Shown one piece after another: positions 1-6,551 of a stretch of DNA of 46,614 nt. Positions within the stretch are counted from its first letter, which is position 1, and each line of letters opens with the position of its first letter. The stretch is taken from NCBI RefSeq assembly GCF_019396325.1, contig NZ_JAHKRO010000076.1:1-46614 (forward strand), written 5' to 3'. The stretch is from Nonomuraea ceibae (GTDB lineage Bacteria; Actinomycetota; Actinomycetes; Streptosporangiales; Streptosporangiaceae). The notes beneath the pieces are model-generated. The model was not told where the DNA came from and did no database searches. It saw only the letters and a program-made list of their open reading frames with translations. Position numbers and translations under genes: made by a program.

Positions 1-210
1 GTCGGGCGCTGGCTGCTGCGCCGGGCCGAGGCCGCCGCCGACGCGGACTGCCGCCGCGTCGTGCTGTCCACCGGCGCCGGGAGCCGCCACAACCTCGCCC
101 TCTACCACGCCGAGGGTTACCGCACGGAGTCGTCCGACGGCGCGACGGCCTCGCTCGTCAAGCCGGCGCCCGCGAACGACGCCGTGGGGGAGCCGGCGGG
201 CGTGGCGTGA
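1..210 (+). CDS. GNAT-type N-acetyltransferase, C-terminal fragment
   Basis: The window opens inside this gene; frame 1 is open from the first base to the TGA at 208-210, giving the last 69 residues. The piece has the look of the end of a GNAT fold: an amphipathic helix (GRWLLRRAEAAA), a beta strand (RRVVLST), the N-x-x-A-x-x-x-Y turn (HNLALYHAEGYR) that normally contacts acetyl-CoA, and a short variable tail. It would transfer an acetyl group from acetyl-CoA to an unknown amine. The substrate cannot be told because the N-terminal half lies outside the window. It is followed by a gene on the opposite strand ending 11 nt downstream. Confidence 0.7.
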   Translation, partial: VGRWLLRRAEAAADADCRRVVLSTGAGSRHNLALYHAEGYRTESSDGATASLVKPAPANDAVGEPAGVA

Positions 211-221
211 AGGGCGGGCCG

Positions 222-491
222 CTACGAGGCCGCCTCCAAGGGCAGGTCGCTGCCGCGCCAGGTGGCCGCCAGCTCCTCGACCGGCAGGCCGAGCGCCTCG
301 CCGAGGCAGACGATCGTGCCGAAGCCGGGGGACGGGAGCCGTCCGGTCTCGATCTTGCGCAGGGTCTCCGGCGAGATGCCGGCCGCCTGCGCGACCTCGG
401 CCAGGTCGCGTCCCGCTCGCGCGTGGCGCAGCAGGGCGCCGAGACGCCGGCCGGCTTCGATCTGCTCGCGTGTGAGCGGTTGGCGGACCAT
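222..491 (-). CDS. XRE-family HTH regulator, divergent from map
   Basis: This 89-residue protein is almost only a Cro/C1-type helix-turn-helix domain: residues about 12-70 hold the five-helix fold, with the recognition region AGISPETLRKIETGR. It is a DNA-binding repressor or activator with no visible ligand domain. It is transcribed divergently from the methionine aminopeptidase gene at 580. Between the two are two exact mirror-image palindromes (507-526 and 541-556), each containing a TATAGT -10-like hexamer pointing at one of the two genes. That layout suggests it represses itself and the aminopeptidase gene together (inference). The ATG at 491 is chosen because it places the HTH at the usual distance from the N-terminus. 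Confidence 0.85.
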   Translation of the reverse strand: MVRQPLTREQIEAGRRLGALLRHARAGRDLAEVAQAAGISPETLRKIETGRLPSPGFGTIVCLGEALGLPVEELAATWRGSDLPLEAAS

Positions 492-506
492 GCGCCCCAG
501 GATAGT

Positions 507-556
507 GCCGGTATAACTATACCGGCAAGCGCCCGGATGGCGGTATAGTTATACCG
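507..556. promoter_or_regulatory. Paired mirror operators between XRE gene and map
   Basis: A perfect-armed palindrome GCCGGTATAACTATACCGGC lies at 507-526, and CGGTATAGTTATACCG lies at 541-556. The 16-bp cores are exact reverse complements of one another, and their centres are 32 bp apart, about three helical turns. Each core contains TATAGT: on the minus strand at 521-516, facing the XRE gene, and on the plus strand at 544-549, facing map. Each palindrome would therefore cover the -10 box of one divergent gene. Binding by the adjacent XRE protein is inference. Confidence 0.75.
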
Positions 557-579
557 ACACTCTAGGACGCGAGGTAACC

Positions 580-1362
580 GTGATCGAACTGAAGACGCCT
601 GCGGAGATCGAACGCATGCACGTGGCCGGGCGGTTCGTCGCCGAAGTGCTCTCCGAGGTCGGCCGGCTCGCCGACGTGGGCGTCAACCTCCTGGACCTTG
701 AGCACCACGTACGCGGCATGATCAAACGACGTGGCGCGGACTCGTGCTACTGGGACTACGCGCCCTCCTTCGGGGACGGCCCGTTCCGCAACGTCATCTG
801 CCTGTCGGTCAACGACGCCGTCCTGCACGGACTGCCCCACGACTACACCCTGCGTGACGGCGACGTGCTCAAGGCCGACCTCGCGGTCGGCATCGACGGC
901 TGGGTGGCCGACTCGGCCCGTACGGTCATCGTCGGGACTCCCGCCGATGAGGACCTGCGGATCGTCCGCGCCACCGAGGAGGCGCTGGAGGCGGCGATCG
1001 AGGCGGCCCGGCCGGGCAACCGCCTGGGCGACATCTCGGCGGCCATCTGGGCGGTGGCCAGCGACTACGGCTACCCGGTCAACACCGAGTTCGGCGGGCA
1101 CGGCATCGGGCGCACCATGCACGAGGGGCCGCACGTGTCGAACAAGGGCAAGGCGGGGCGCGGCCTCGCGCTCCGGCCCGGCCTGACGCTGGCGATCGAG
1201 CCCTGGTTCGCCCGGACGACCGACCGGATCGTCTACGACCCCGACGGCTGGACCATCCGGTCGGCCGACGGCTCGCGTACGGCCCACTCCGAGCACACGG
1301 TGGCCATCACCGAGGACGCCGCCCTGGTGCTCACCCGGCGCGAACCGGATAAAACGGCCTGA
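580..1362 (+). CDS. map: Type I methionine aminopeptidase
   Basis: This 260-residue cytosolic metalloenzyme removes the initiator methionine from new proteins. All the di-metal ligand regions of the family are present in order: the substrate-pocket LHGLPHD near residue 85, the first Asp pair in DLAVGIDGWVADSART near 100-115, the GGHGIGRTMHEGPH histidine region near 170-185, AIEPW near 205 and the final SEHTVAI glutamate near 240. The start is GTG at 580 with GAGG six bases upstream. The length is standard for the stand-alone type I form. Actinomycetes often carry more than one map gene; this copy is controlled together with a small XRE regulator, so it is probably an accessory, inducible enzyme rather than the housekeeping one (inference). 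Confidence 0.92.
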   Translation: MIELKTPAEIERMHVAGRFVAEVLSEVGRLADVGVNLLDLEHHVRGMIKRRGADSCYWDYAPSFGDGPFRNVICLSVNDAVLHGLPHDYTLRDGDVLKADLAVGIDGWVADSARTVIVGTPADEDLRIVRATEEALEAAIEAARPGNRLGDISAAIWAVASDYGYPVNTEFGGHGIGRTMHEGPHVSNKGKAGRGLALRPGLTLAIEPWFARTTDRIVYDPDGWTIRSADGSRTAHSEHTVAITEDAALVLTRREPDKTA

Positions 1363-1372
1363 GATTTCGCGG

Positions 1373-1939
1373 TCACGAGCGGCCGGTCAGCGCCGCCAGC
1401 GTCTGGGCCTCGGGCCGGGGCGAGGCGGTCCGGTTCCACGGGAGCAGTGACAGCGCCCTGGCCATCGCGCAGGTGTCGGTGAGCGCGGAGAAGGTCAGGC
1501 CCGCGCCGATCGCCCCGGCCACCCACGTCAGCGGCCGCCAGGCCATGCCGCCGACGACCCCGGCGAGCACGAGGGTGCCCGCCACCATGCGGACCTGGCG
1601 TTCCATCGCCCAGGCGCCGCGCCCGTGGTTCAGCGGGGCGCCCTCGCTCTGCCAGGCGGTCAGGCCGCCGTCGAGCACGCTCACGGCCGGCAGGCCCGCC
1701 GCGGCGGCGATCGCGTGGGCGTCGCGGGCGCGCACGCCGGAGCGGCAGACCAGGACGACGTGGTCGTCGTGCCGGGCGGCGAGGCCGGCGGCGTGCTTGC
1801 GGATGAGGTCGAGGGGGACGTTGGCCGAGCCGGGGATGTGGCTCGCCGCGAACTCCCCGGGGCTGCGGACGTCGATGAGCCGGACGCCCGCGCCGCTGTC
1901 GAGCAGGGCGCGGACCTGTGCGGTGGTGAGGGTGGTCAT
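1373..1939 (-). CDS. Rhodanese with C-terminal DUF2892 membrane hairpin
   Basis: The protein has 188 residues. Residues 1-105 are a rhodanese domain with the active loop CRSGVR, whose cysteine carries the persulfide, and the usual N-terminal IDVRSPGEF motif. Residues about 112-165 contain two hydrophobic helices of the DUF2892 type, so the domain should be tethered to the inner face of the membrane, as in YgaP-like proteins. A further cysteine lies in the tail (TDTCAMARAL). It is the last gene of the persulfide operon, 42 nt after the dioxygenase gene, with AAAGG about seven bases before the ATG. It would move sulfane sulfur between thiols, probably handing substrate to or from the upstream dioxygenase-rhodanese fusion. 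Confidence 0.88.
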   Translation of the reverse strand: MTTLTTAQVRALLDSGAGVRLIDVRSPGEFAASHIPGSANVPLDLIRKHAAGLAARHDDHVVLVCRSGVRARDAHAIAAAAGLPAVSVLDGGLTAWQSEGAPLNHGRGAWAMERQVRMVAGTLVLAGVVGGMAWRPLTWVAGAIGAGLTFSALTDTCAMARALSLLPWNRTASPRPEAQTLAALTGRS

Positions 1940-1981
1940 GTGCTGGCCTTTCTGGTCGGTACGTTCTCGGCGCGCGGCGGG

Positions 1982-3367
1982 TCAGGCGGCCATGGCGAGC
2001 CCGGCGGAGGCGGCGCGGTCGAAGGCGTCGTTCACCAGCACGACCTCGCGTCCCGTCCTGGCGAGCAGTGAGGCGGCGGCGGTGGCGCGGTAGCCGCTGC
2101 CGCAGTGCACCCAGACGGTCCCGGCGGGGATCTCGCCGGCGCGACCGGCGAGCTCGGGCAGCGGCACGTGCACGGCGCCGTCGAGGTGGGCGGCGTCCCA
2201 CTCGTTGCCGAGCCGCACGTCGAGGATCACGTCGGGGGCGGGCAGCCCGGCCGGCACGTCACCCGCCAGCGCGGCCGCCAGCCCGGCGAACGTGGCCGTG
2301 CGCAGCTCCCGCACCTGGGCGGGGTCGTCGGCGAGCCGCCGGGGCGTGCCGGTGGCCGCGGCGGCGATCCGGTCGACGCCGATGCGCACGAGCTCCCGCT
2401 GCGCGTCGGCGACCTGCTCGGGCGTCTCGCCGATGAGGGTGAGCGGCGCGCCCCGGTCGATCAGCCAGCCGAGCCAGGTGGCCATCGGGCCGTCCAGGCC
2501 GAGGCTGACGGTGCCGGTCAGGTGGGCCTCGGCGTAGGCCGTGCGGTGGCGCAGGTCGACCACCCATTCGCCGGCCTCCAGCCGCGCGCGCAGCTCGCCG
2601 GGGGTGATGCCGGGCGGGCGGCGCAGGTCCACCGGATCGGGGCCGTGCAGGTTGATGACGCCCATGTGCGCGTAGTAGGCGGGGTAGGCGTCGAGCCCGG
2701 CCAGCGTCCGGGTGACGAACTCGTCCTCGGCCAGGCGCAGCGCCGGGTTGACCCGCCGCTCGCGTTCGATGGTGGAGTCGTCGCCGGACGCCTGGGTGGC
2801 CGAGCAGAAGCTGCCGAAGCCGTGGGTCGGCCAGACGGCGGCGCCGCCGGGCAGCAGGTCGGACAGCTTGCGCACCGAGGCGTGCTGCTCGCGGGCGAGC
2901 GTGTCGGCGTGCTCGGCGCCCAGCAGGTCGGTGCGGCCCGTGGTGCCGAACAGCAGCGAGCCGCCGGTGAACACGCCCCGCACGCCGTCGGCGCCCTCCA
3001 GCACGTAGGACAGGTGGTGGAAGGTGTGGCCGGGCGTGGCCAGGACGCGCAGGCGCAGCTCGGGCGAGACCTCGACGACGTCGCCGTCGGCCAGCGGCAG
3101 GTGCGGGAACGGCGGCCGGTCGGCGGCGGCGAAACCGTACTGGGCGCCGGTCAGCCTGGCCAGCTCCAGCCCGCCGGAGACGTAGTCGTTGTGCACGTGC
3201 GTCTCGACGACGTGGGTGATGCGCGCGCCGACGCGGCCGGCCAGGGCGAGCACCCGGTCGACGTCGCGCTGCGGGTCGACCACGACCGCGACCTGCCCGT
3301 CGGTGGCCAGATAGCTGTGGTCGCCCAGCGACGAGGTCGCGATGACGTGGACGTCGATGCTCATCAT
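1982..3367 (-). CDS. cstB: Persulfide dioxygenase-rhodanese fusion (CstB-like)
   Basis: From the ATG at 3367 it has 461 residues. Residues about 1-250 are an ETHE1-like metallo-beta-lactamase domain with the iron-binding HVHND motif (H57, H59, D61) and a second histidine cluster in GHTFHHL. A rhodanese-like domain without active cysteine follows (about 265-350), then a C-terminal rhodanese with catalytic HCGSGYR (about 370-461). This is the domain order of Staphylococcus aureus CstB, a non-heme iron enzyme that oxidises low-molecular-weight persulfides to thiosulfate. The frame continues upstream to 3412, but GGAGGA and the CsoR-type operator at 3374-3390 sit just before ATG-ATG at 3367/3364, so translation probably begins there. 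The operon also holds a CstR-like repressor and a rhodanese, supporting sulfide or persulfide detoxification. Confidence 0.9.
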   Translation of the reverse strand: MMSIDVHVIATSSLGDHSYLATDGQVAVVVDPQRDVDRVLALAGRVGARITHVVETHVHNDYVSGGLELARLTGAQYGFAAADRPPFPHLPLADGDVVEVSPELRLRVLATPGHTFHHLSYVLEGADGVRGVFTGGSLLFGTTGRTDLLGAEHADTLAREQHASVRKLSDLLPGGAAVWPTHGFGSFCSATQASGDDSTIERERRVNPALRLAEDEFVTRTLAGLDAYPAYYAHMGVINLHGPDPVDLRRPPGITPGELRARLEAGEWVVDLRHRTAYAEAHLTGTVSLGLDGPMATWLGWLIDRGAPLTLIGETPEQVADAQRELVRIGVDRIAAAATGTPRRLADDPAQVRELRTATFAGLAAALAGDVPAGLPAPDVILDVRLGNEWDAAHLDGAVHVPLPELAGRAGEIPAGTVWVHCGSGYRATAAASLLARTGREVVLVNDAFDRAASAGLAMAA

Positions 3368-3373
3368 TCCTCC

Positions 3374-3390
3374 TACACCCCCGGGGGTAT
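3374..3390. promoter_or_regulatory. CsoR/CstR-type operator before the persulfide dioxygenase
   Basis: TACACCCCCGGGGGTAT contains a perfect 12-bp core ACCCCCGGGGGT (3377-3388) with TA-rich flanks. This is the classic G/C-tract operator shape of CsoR-family repressors. It lies between the repressor gene and the dioxygenase gene, immediately before the likely Shine-Dalgarno sequence, so repressor binding could block an internal promoter or transcription into the enzyme genes. Confidence 0.75.
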
Positions 3391-3434
3391 CCGGGTCAGA
3401 CATTGCGCTCATCGCCTTCCCGCGTCGCGGGACT

Positions 3435-3716
3435 TCAGGCCAGCGCCAGGAAGAGCTTCTCCAGCTCCTGCTCGGTCATGGGCGGCTCGTCGCCGCGCTC
3501 GCGGGCGGCCTGGCAGTGCCGCAGCCCGGCGGCCACGATCTTGAATCCGGCCCGGTCAAGCGCCCGCGAGACGGCGGCGAGCTGGGTGAGCACGTCGGCG
3601 CACTCCTCGCCGTCCTCGATCATCGAGATCACGCCGGCCAACTGCCCGTGCGCCCGGCGCAACCGGGTCAACGCGTCGCCCACGAGGGCGGGGGTCATCT
3701 CCATGACACCGAGCAT
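3435..3716 (-). CDS. cstR: CsoR-family repressor, CstR-like persulfide sensor
   Basis: This 93-residue all-helical DUF156 protein has the family's RLRRAHGQLAGVISMIEDG helix and two cysteines, C39 and C68, 29 residues apart, matching the sensing pair of CstR (C31/C60) and CsoR (C36/C65). Copper-sensing CsoR has a histidine 25 residues after the first cysteine; here that position is G64. The copper site is therefore incomplete, and persulfide-sensing CstR is the better fit. It should repress the persulfide dioxygenase and rhodanese genes and release DNA when the cysteines are bridged by sulfane sulfur. The start at 3716 overlaps a degenerate operator and lies 13 nt from a TACTAT -10-like box; M5 and M7 are alternative starts. 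Confidence 0.85.
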   Translation of the reverse strand: MLGVMEMTPALVGDALTRLRRAHGQLAGVISMIEDGEECADVLTQLAAVSRALDRAGFKIVAAGLRHCQAARERGDEPPMTEQELEKLFLALA

Positions 3717-3734
3717 ACCCCCGCCCGTATAGTA
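3715..3734 (-). promoter_or_regulatory. Probable cstR promoter with degenerate CsoR-type operator
   Basis: ATACCCCCGCCCGTAT (3715-3730) has the ATAC...GTAT ends and G/C tracts of a CsoR-family site, but its right arm is imperfect. It overlaps TACTAT on the minus strand (3734-3729), a good -10 hexamer. A start site about seven bases on would leave only a few untranslated bases before the ATG at 3716. Autoregulation is inferred. Confidence 0.5.
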
Positions 3735-3736
3735 GG

Positions 3737-4609
3737 CTAGCTCACGGCCTTGTCCAGCAGGGCGGCCACCTCAGCGGGCCTGAAGACGAACCCCGCGTGC
3801 GACGTGTCCAGGGTGTGCACGTCGTACGGGTTGCCGGGCGTGAGCGCGTCGGCCTCGGCGATCAGCCTGTCCTGCATGGCCACCGGCAGCGACCGGTCGC
3901 CGGTGAGCCGGACGTAGGAGCGGGCGATCGTGCCCCAGGTCGCGGCGTCGACGCGGGCGTCGGCCGTCATCACCGCGATCGACTCGTCCGGCTGCAGGAT
4001 GTTGAGGAAGGCGCGGAACCGCTCGTCGCTGACGTCCGCCAGGGTGGCGGCCTTCAGCGCGTCGAGCAGCTCCACGTCGGCGGTGCGGTAGTTGGCCCGG
4101 CCGACGCCGAGCCGTGCGGGATCTCCGACGTTGAAGGCCGCCAGGGGAGCCATCAGGTTGTCCGCGAACTCGGGCTCCTGCATGTACGCGATCGGGTTGG
4201 GGAGCCGTACGCACGACCAGGCGGAGATGTAGACGAGCCGGCTCACCAGCTCGGGGATCGCGTTGCCGACGCCGGAGATGGTGACGCCGCCGAGGCTGGC
4301 CGCCACGAGCACCACCGGCCCGTGCTCCGCCAGCCGCCGGACCACGCCGGTGACCGCGTCGACGTTGTCCCGCAGGGTGACCCCGGCCAGCGTCGACGGC
4401 TCGGCCGCCCACGCGTCGAGGTCCTGCGGAGCCTGGTAGGAGATCGGGTACTGCGCGTCGAGGCCGTGGCCCGGCAGGTCGACGGCGTAGCTGCGGTGAC
4501 CGAGCAGGGCCAGCTCACGCTGGACCGAAGCCCACATGAAAGAGCTGCTGCCGGAGCCGTGCACCAGCACGAACGTGGGCGACGACGAAGAAGAGTGGTT
4601 GGATCGCAT
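3737..4609 (-). CDS. Alpha/beta hydrolase
   Basis: This 290-residue soluble alpha/beta-hydrolase has the oxyanion-hole motif VLVHGSGSS near residue 15, the nucleophile elbow AASLGG near 105 and the final histidine in TSHAGF near 275, giving a plausible Ser-Asp-His triad. The short N-terminal SSSSS run is not a signal peptide. The overall pattern resembles the salicylate-esterase/methylesterase-like hydrolases common in actinomycetes; the substrate is unknown. It lies upstream of the persulfide operon on the same strand with a 20-nt gap, but cstR has its own promoter-like sequence, so co-transcription is uncertain. The start is the ATG at 4609, with only a weak GGA upstream. Confidence 0.85.
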   Translation of the reverse strand: MRSNHSSSSSPTFVLVHGSGSSSFMWASVQRELALLGHRSYAVDLPGHGLDAQYPISYQAPQDLDAWAAEPSTLAGVTLRDNVDAVTGVVRRLAEHGPVVLVAASLGGVTISGVGNAIPELVSRLVYISAWSCVRLPNPIAYMQEPEFADNLMAPLAAFNVGDPARLGVGRANYRTADVELLDALKAATLADVSDERFRAFLNILQPDESIAVMTADARVDAATWGTIARSYVRLTGDRSLPVAMQDRLIAEADALTPGNPYDVHTLDTSHAGFVFRPAEVAALLDKAVS

Positions 4610-4755
4610 GAAGAACAGTCCGTTCGCTGAAAAGGCATGACGAAGACGCGTGCGCTGGTCGCTCGGCGACCGGCGGGCGCAGGCCGCTTCAGCTGCAGCG
4701 CGAACGGATGAACTTCTGGATCATGCCGACACCCTACCATTCGGTGACCTTGTTC

Positions 4756-4761
4756 TATGAT
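4756..4761 (+). promoter_or_regulatory. -10 box of a probably leaderless GNAT transcript
   Basis: TATGAT at 4756-4761 lies 9 bases before the ATG at 4771, with no Shine-Dalgarno sequence between them. A start site about seven bases downstream would fall on or next to the ATG. This decides the start at 4771 over the in-frame ATG at 4708, which would lie upstream of the promoter. No convincing -35 box is seen. Confidence 0.5.
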
Positions 4762-4770
4762 CACGGGCTC

Positions 4771-5334
4771 ATGAGCCAATCGCCCACGCTGTCCGTCAAG
4801 GAAATCCGCACGGACCGACTCCTGCTCCGCAGGGCGGTATACGCATCCGACCGTGACGGGCTCATCGAGCTCTCGACCGATCCCGAGGTCCAGGCGCATC
4901 TCGGCGGCCCCCGGCCGCTGGACGAGGTCGAGCGGCATCTCGGCACGGTCATGGCCGCCGGCGAGACCTCTGCGCCCGGCAGCTTCATCGCCGCGGACAC
5001 CACGACGGACCAGGTCGTCGGCTCGCTGATGCTGTCCCGGCGACCGGCCGACCGCCCCGGCCACGTCACCGAGGAGGGCGGCGAGCTGGAGCTGGGCTAC
5101 CTGCTGCGCCGCCACGCCTGGGGGGCCGGGTACGCGTTCGAGGCCACGTCCGCCGCCTTGCGCGCCGCGGCGGCCGAGCTTCCCGACCAGCCGGTCCTGA
5201 TCGTGACGCAGTCCGCGAACGCGCGATCCCTGCGGCTCGCCGCCCGCCTCGGCTTCCGGCCGGTCAGCACCTTCCACGAGTACGACGCCGAGCAGACCCT
5301 CTGCACCGCCCCCTTGGCCGCCTTCCGCGCCTGA
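4771..5334 (+). CDS. GNAT N-acetyltransferase (RimJ/RimL-like)
   Basis: From ATG 4771 the protein has 187 residues. It begins with the RimJ/RimL hallmark TDRLLLRRA, has the central LGYLLRRHAWGAGYAFEA stretch that forms the pyrophosphate-binding loop for acetyl-CoA, and ends with SANARSLRLAARLGFRPV, the usual alpha4-beta6-beta7 segment. Such enzymes acetylate protein N-termini, antibiotics or small amines; the target is unknown. It stands alone between a divergent hydrolase and the MoxR operon. The start was chosen from the TATGAT box nine bases upstream. Confidence 0.88.
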   Translation: MSQSPTLSVKEIRTDRLLLRRAVYASDRDGLIELSTDPEVQAHLGGPRPLDEVERHLGTVMAAGETSAPGSFIAADTTTDQVVGSLMLSRRPADRPGHVTEEGGELELGYLLRRHAWGAGYAFEATSAALRAAAAELPDQPVLIVTQSANARSLRLAARLGFRPVSTFHEYDAEQTLCTAPLAAFRA

Positions 5335-5359
5335 TCCGCGCAGGCGCCTCCTGAGTGGC

Positions 5360-5403
5360 GTCATCTTTGGTTGACGCACGGAGGATCGTCAACCTAGGAT
5401 GAC
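5360..5403 (+). promoter_or_regulatory. Promoter of the MoxR operon inside a 17-bp-arm inverted repeat
   Basis: Two 17-base arms at 5360-5376 and 5387-5403 are inverted copies of each other with 15 of 17 positions matching, separated by 10 bases. The left arm ends in TTGACG (5371-5376) and the right arm contains TAGGAT (5395-5400), an 18-bp-spaced sigma-70-type promoter. A dimeric or tetrameric regulator bound here would cover both hexamers. No candidate regulator gene is adjacent. Confidence 0.7.
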
Positions 5404-5462
5404 GGCACTGCGGTGACGGCCCGTCGGGCGCGCCGCATCCGGGCCGCGGCGAGGAGGACGAC

Positions 5463-6551
5463 ATGGCAGCGCCATCAGTGACACGAGAGGCCCTCGCGGT
5501 CGCCGTGACAGCCAATCTGCCGGTCATCCTCTGGGGTGCGCCGGGCACCGGCAAGACGTCCGCGGTGACCGCGCTCGGCGCGGCCGTCGGCCTGCCGGTC
5601 GAGGTGGTGGTCGGCTCGATCCGCGAGCCCAGCGACTTCTCCGGGCTGCCGGTGCTGCGTGAGGGCGGCACCTGGTTCGCACCGCCTCGCTGGGCCGAGC
5701 GGCTCGCCGCCGAGGGAGGCGGCCTGCTGTTCCTCGACGAGCTGACCACCGCGCCGCCGGCCGTGCAGGCCGCCATGCTGCGGGTGGTGCTGGAGCGCAC
5801 GGTCGGCGACCTGGTGCTGCCGGACGAGGTGCGGATCGTGGCCGCCGCCAACCCGCCGGACCAGGCCGCCGACGGCTGGGACCTGTCCGCGCCGCTGGCC
5901 AACCGGCTCATTCACCTGACGTGGCAGGTGTCGGCCGAGGACATCGCCGAGGGCTTCACCGGCGGCTTCCCCGTACCGGAGTTCAACGTGAAGGACACGG
6001 CCGGGCCCGCCGAGACGGCCAGGGCCCGGGCGCTGGTCGGGGCGTTCCTCCGGGTGCGGCCGGAACTCGTGCTGGCGGTGCCCGACAGCCCGGATCGGGC
6101 CGGACGTGGCTGGCCCAGCCCGCGCAGCTGGGAGATGGCCGCGGGGGCGGTCGCCGCGTGCGAGCACCTGAGCGCGGACGAGCCGGTCCTGGCCGAGCTG
6201 GTGCTCGGCGCGGTCGGCGAGGCGGCCGGGTTCGAGCTGCTGTCCTGGCGGCGCAACCTCGACCTGCCCGACCCGCAGACCCTGCTGGACGATCCGCGGG
6301 CCCCGCTGCCCGAACGGCTCGACCGGCTGCACGCCCTGCTCGGCGCCGTGGTGGCGTACGTGCGCTCGGACGCCACGGCCGGCACGTGGGAGCGGGCCTG
6401 GGCGGTGGTGGCCCGGGTCGCGCGCACGGCCCCCGACGTGGCGGCGACCGCGGCCCGGTCGCTGGCCCGCTGCCGGCCCGAGGGCGCGACCCTGCCCAGG
6501 ACGATGCTCGAACTCGCGCCGGTGCTGCGCTCGGCGGGGCTCATGCCATGA
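5463..6551 (+). CDS. MoxR-family AAA+ ATPase
   Basis: This 362-residue AAA+ protein has Walker A GAPGTGKTS at residues 25-33, the MoxR-type insert REPSDFSGLP near 54-63, Walker B LLFLDE ending at D92-E93, and a sensor region ANPPDQAADGW near 135-145. MoxR ATPases work as chaperones that remodel or activate partner proteins and are usually paired with a VWA protein, as here: the next gene overlaps this stop by four bases (ATGA). GAGGAGG lies a few bases before the ATG. The residues after about 190 are a family-specific helical domain. It is the first gene of a three-gene operon behind the promoter at 5371-5400. The client is not known. Confidence 0.9.
   Translation: MAAPSVTREALAVAVTANLPVILWGAPGTGKTSAVTALGAAVGLPVEVVVGSIREPSDFSGLPVLREGGTWFAPPRWAERLAAEGGGLLFLDELTTAPPAVQAAMLRVVLERTVGDLVLPDEVRIVAAANPPDQAADGWDLSAPLANRLIHLTWQVSAEDIAEGFTGGFPVPEFNVKDTAGPAETARARALVGAFLRVRPELVLAVPDSPDRAGRGWPSPRSWEMAAGAVAACEHLSADEPVLAELVLGAVGEAAGFELLSWRRNLDLPDPQTLLDDPRAPLPERLDRLHALLGAVVAYVRSDATAGTWERAWAVVARVARTAPDVAATAARSLARCRPEGATLPRTMLELAPVLRSAGLMP

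Noticed and set aside
3367..3412. An upstream start for the persulfide dioxygenase at 3412
   Set aside because: The added residues would be encoded through the CsoR-type operator and precede a good Shine-Dalgarno sequence; relatives begin at the MSIDVHV-like residues.
3435..3716. A copper-sensing CsoR
   Set aside because: The histidine needed for the copper site is replaced by G64, and the neighbouring genes handle persulfide, not copper.
4619..4708. Inverted arms TCCGTTCGCTG and CAGCGCGAACGGA flanking a small hairpin (4657-4671)
   Set aside because: The arms are imperfect and far apart, and match neither a terminator nor a promoter layout; not strong enough to call.
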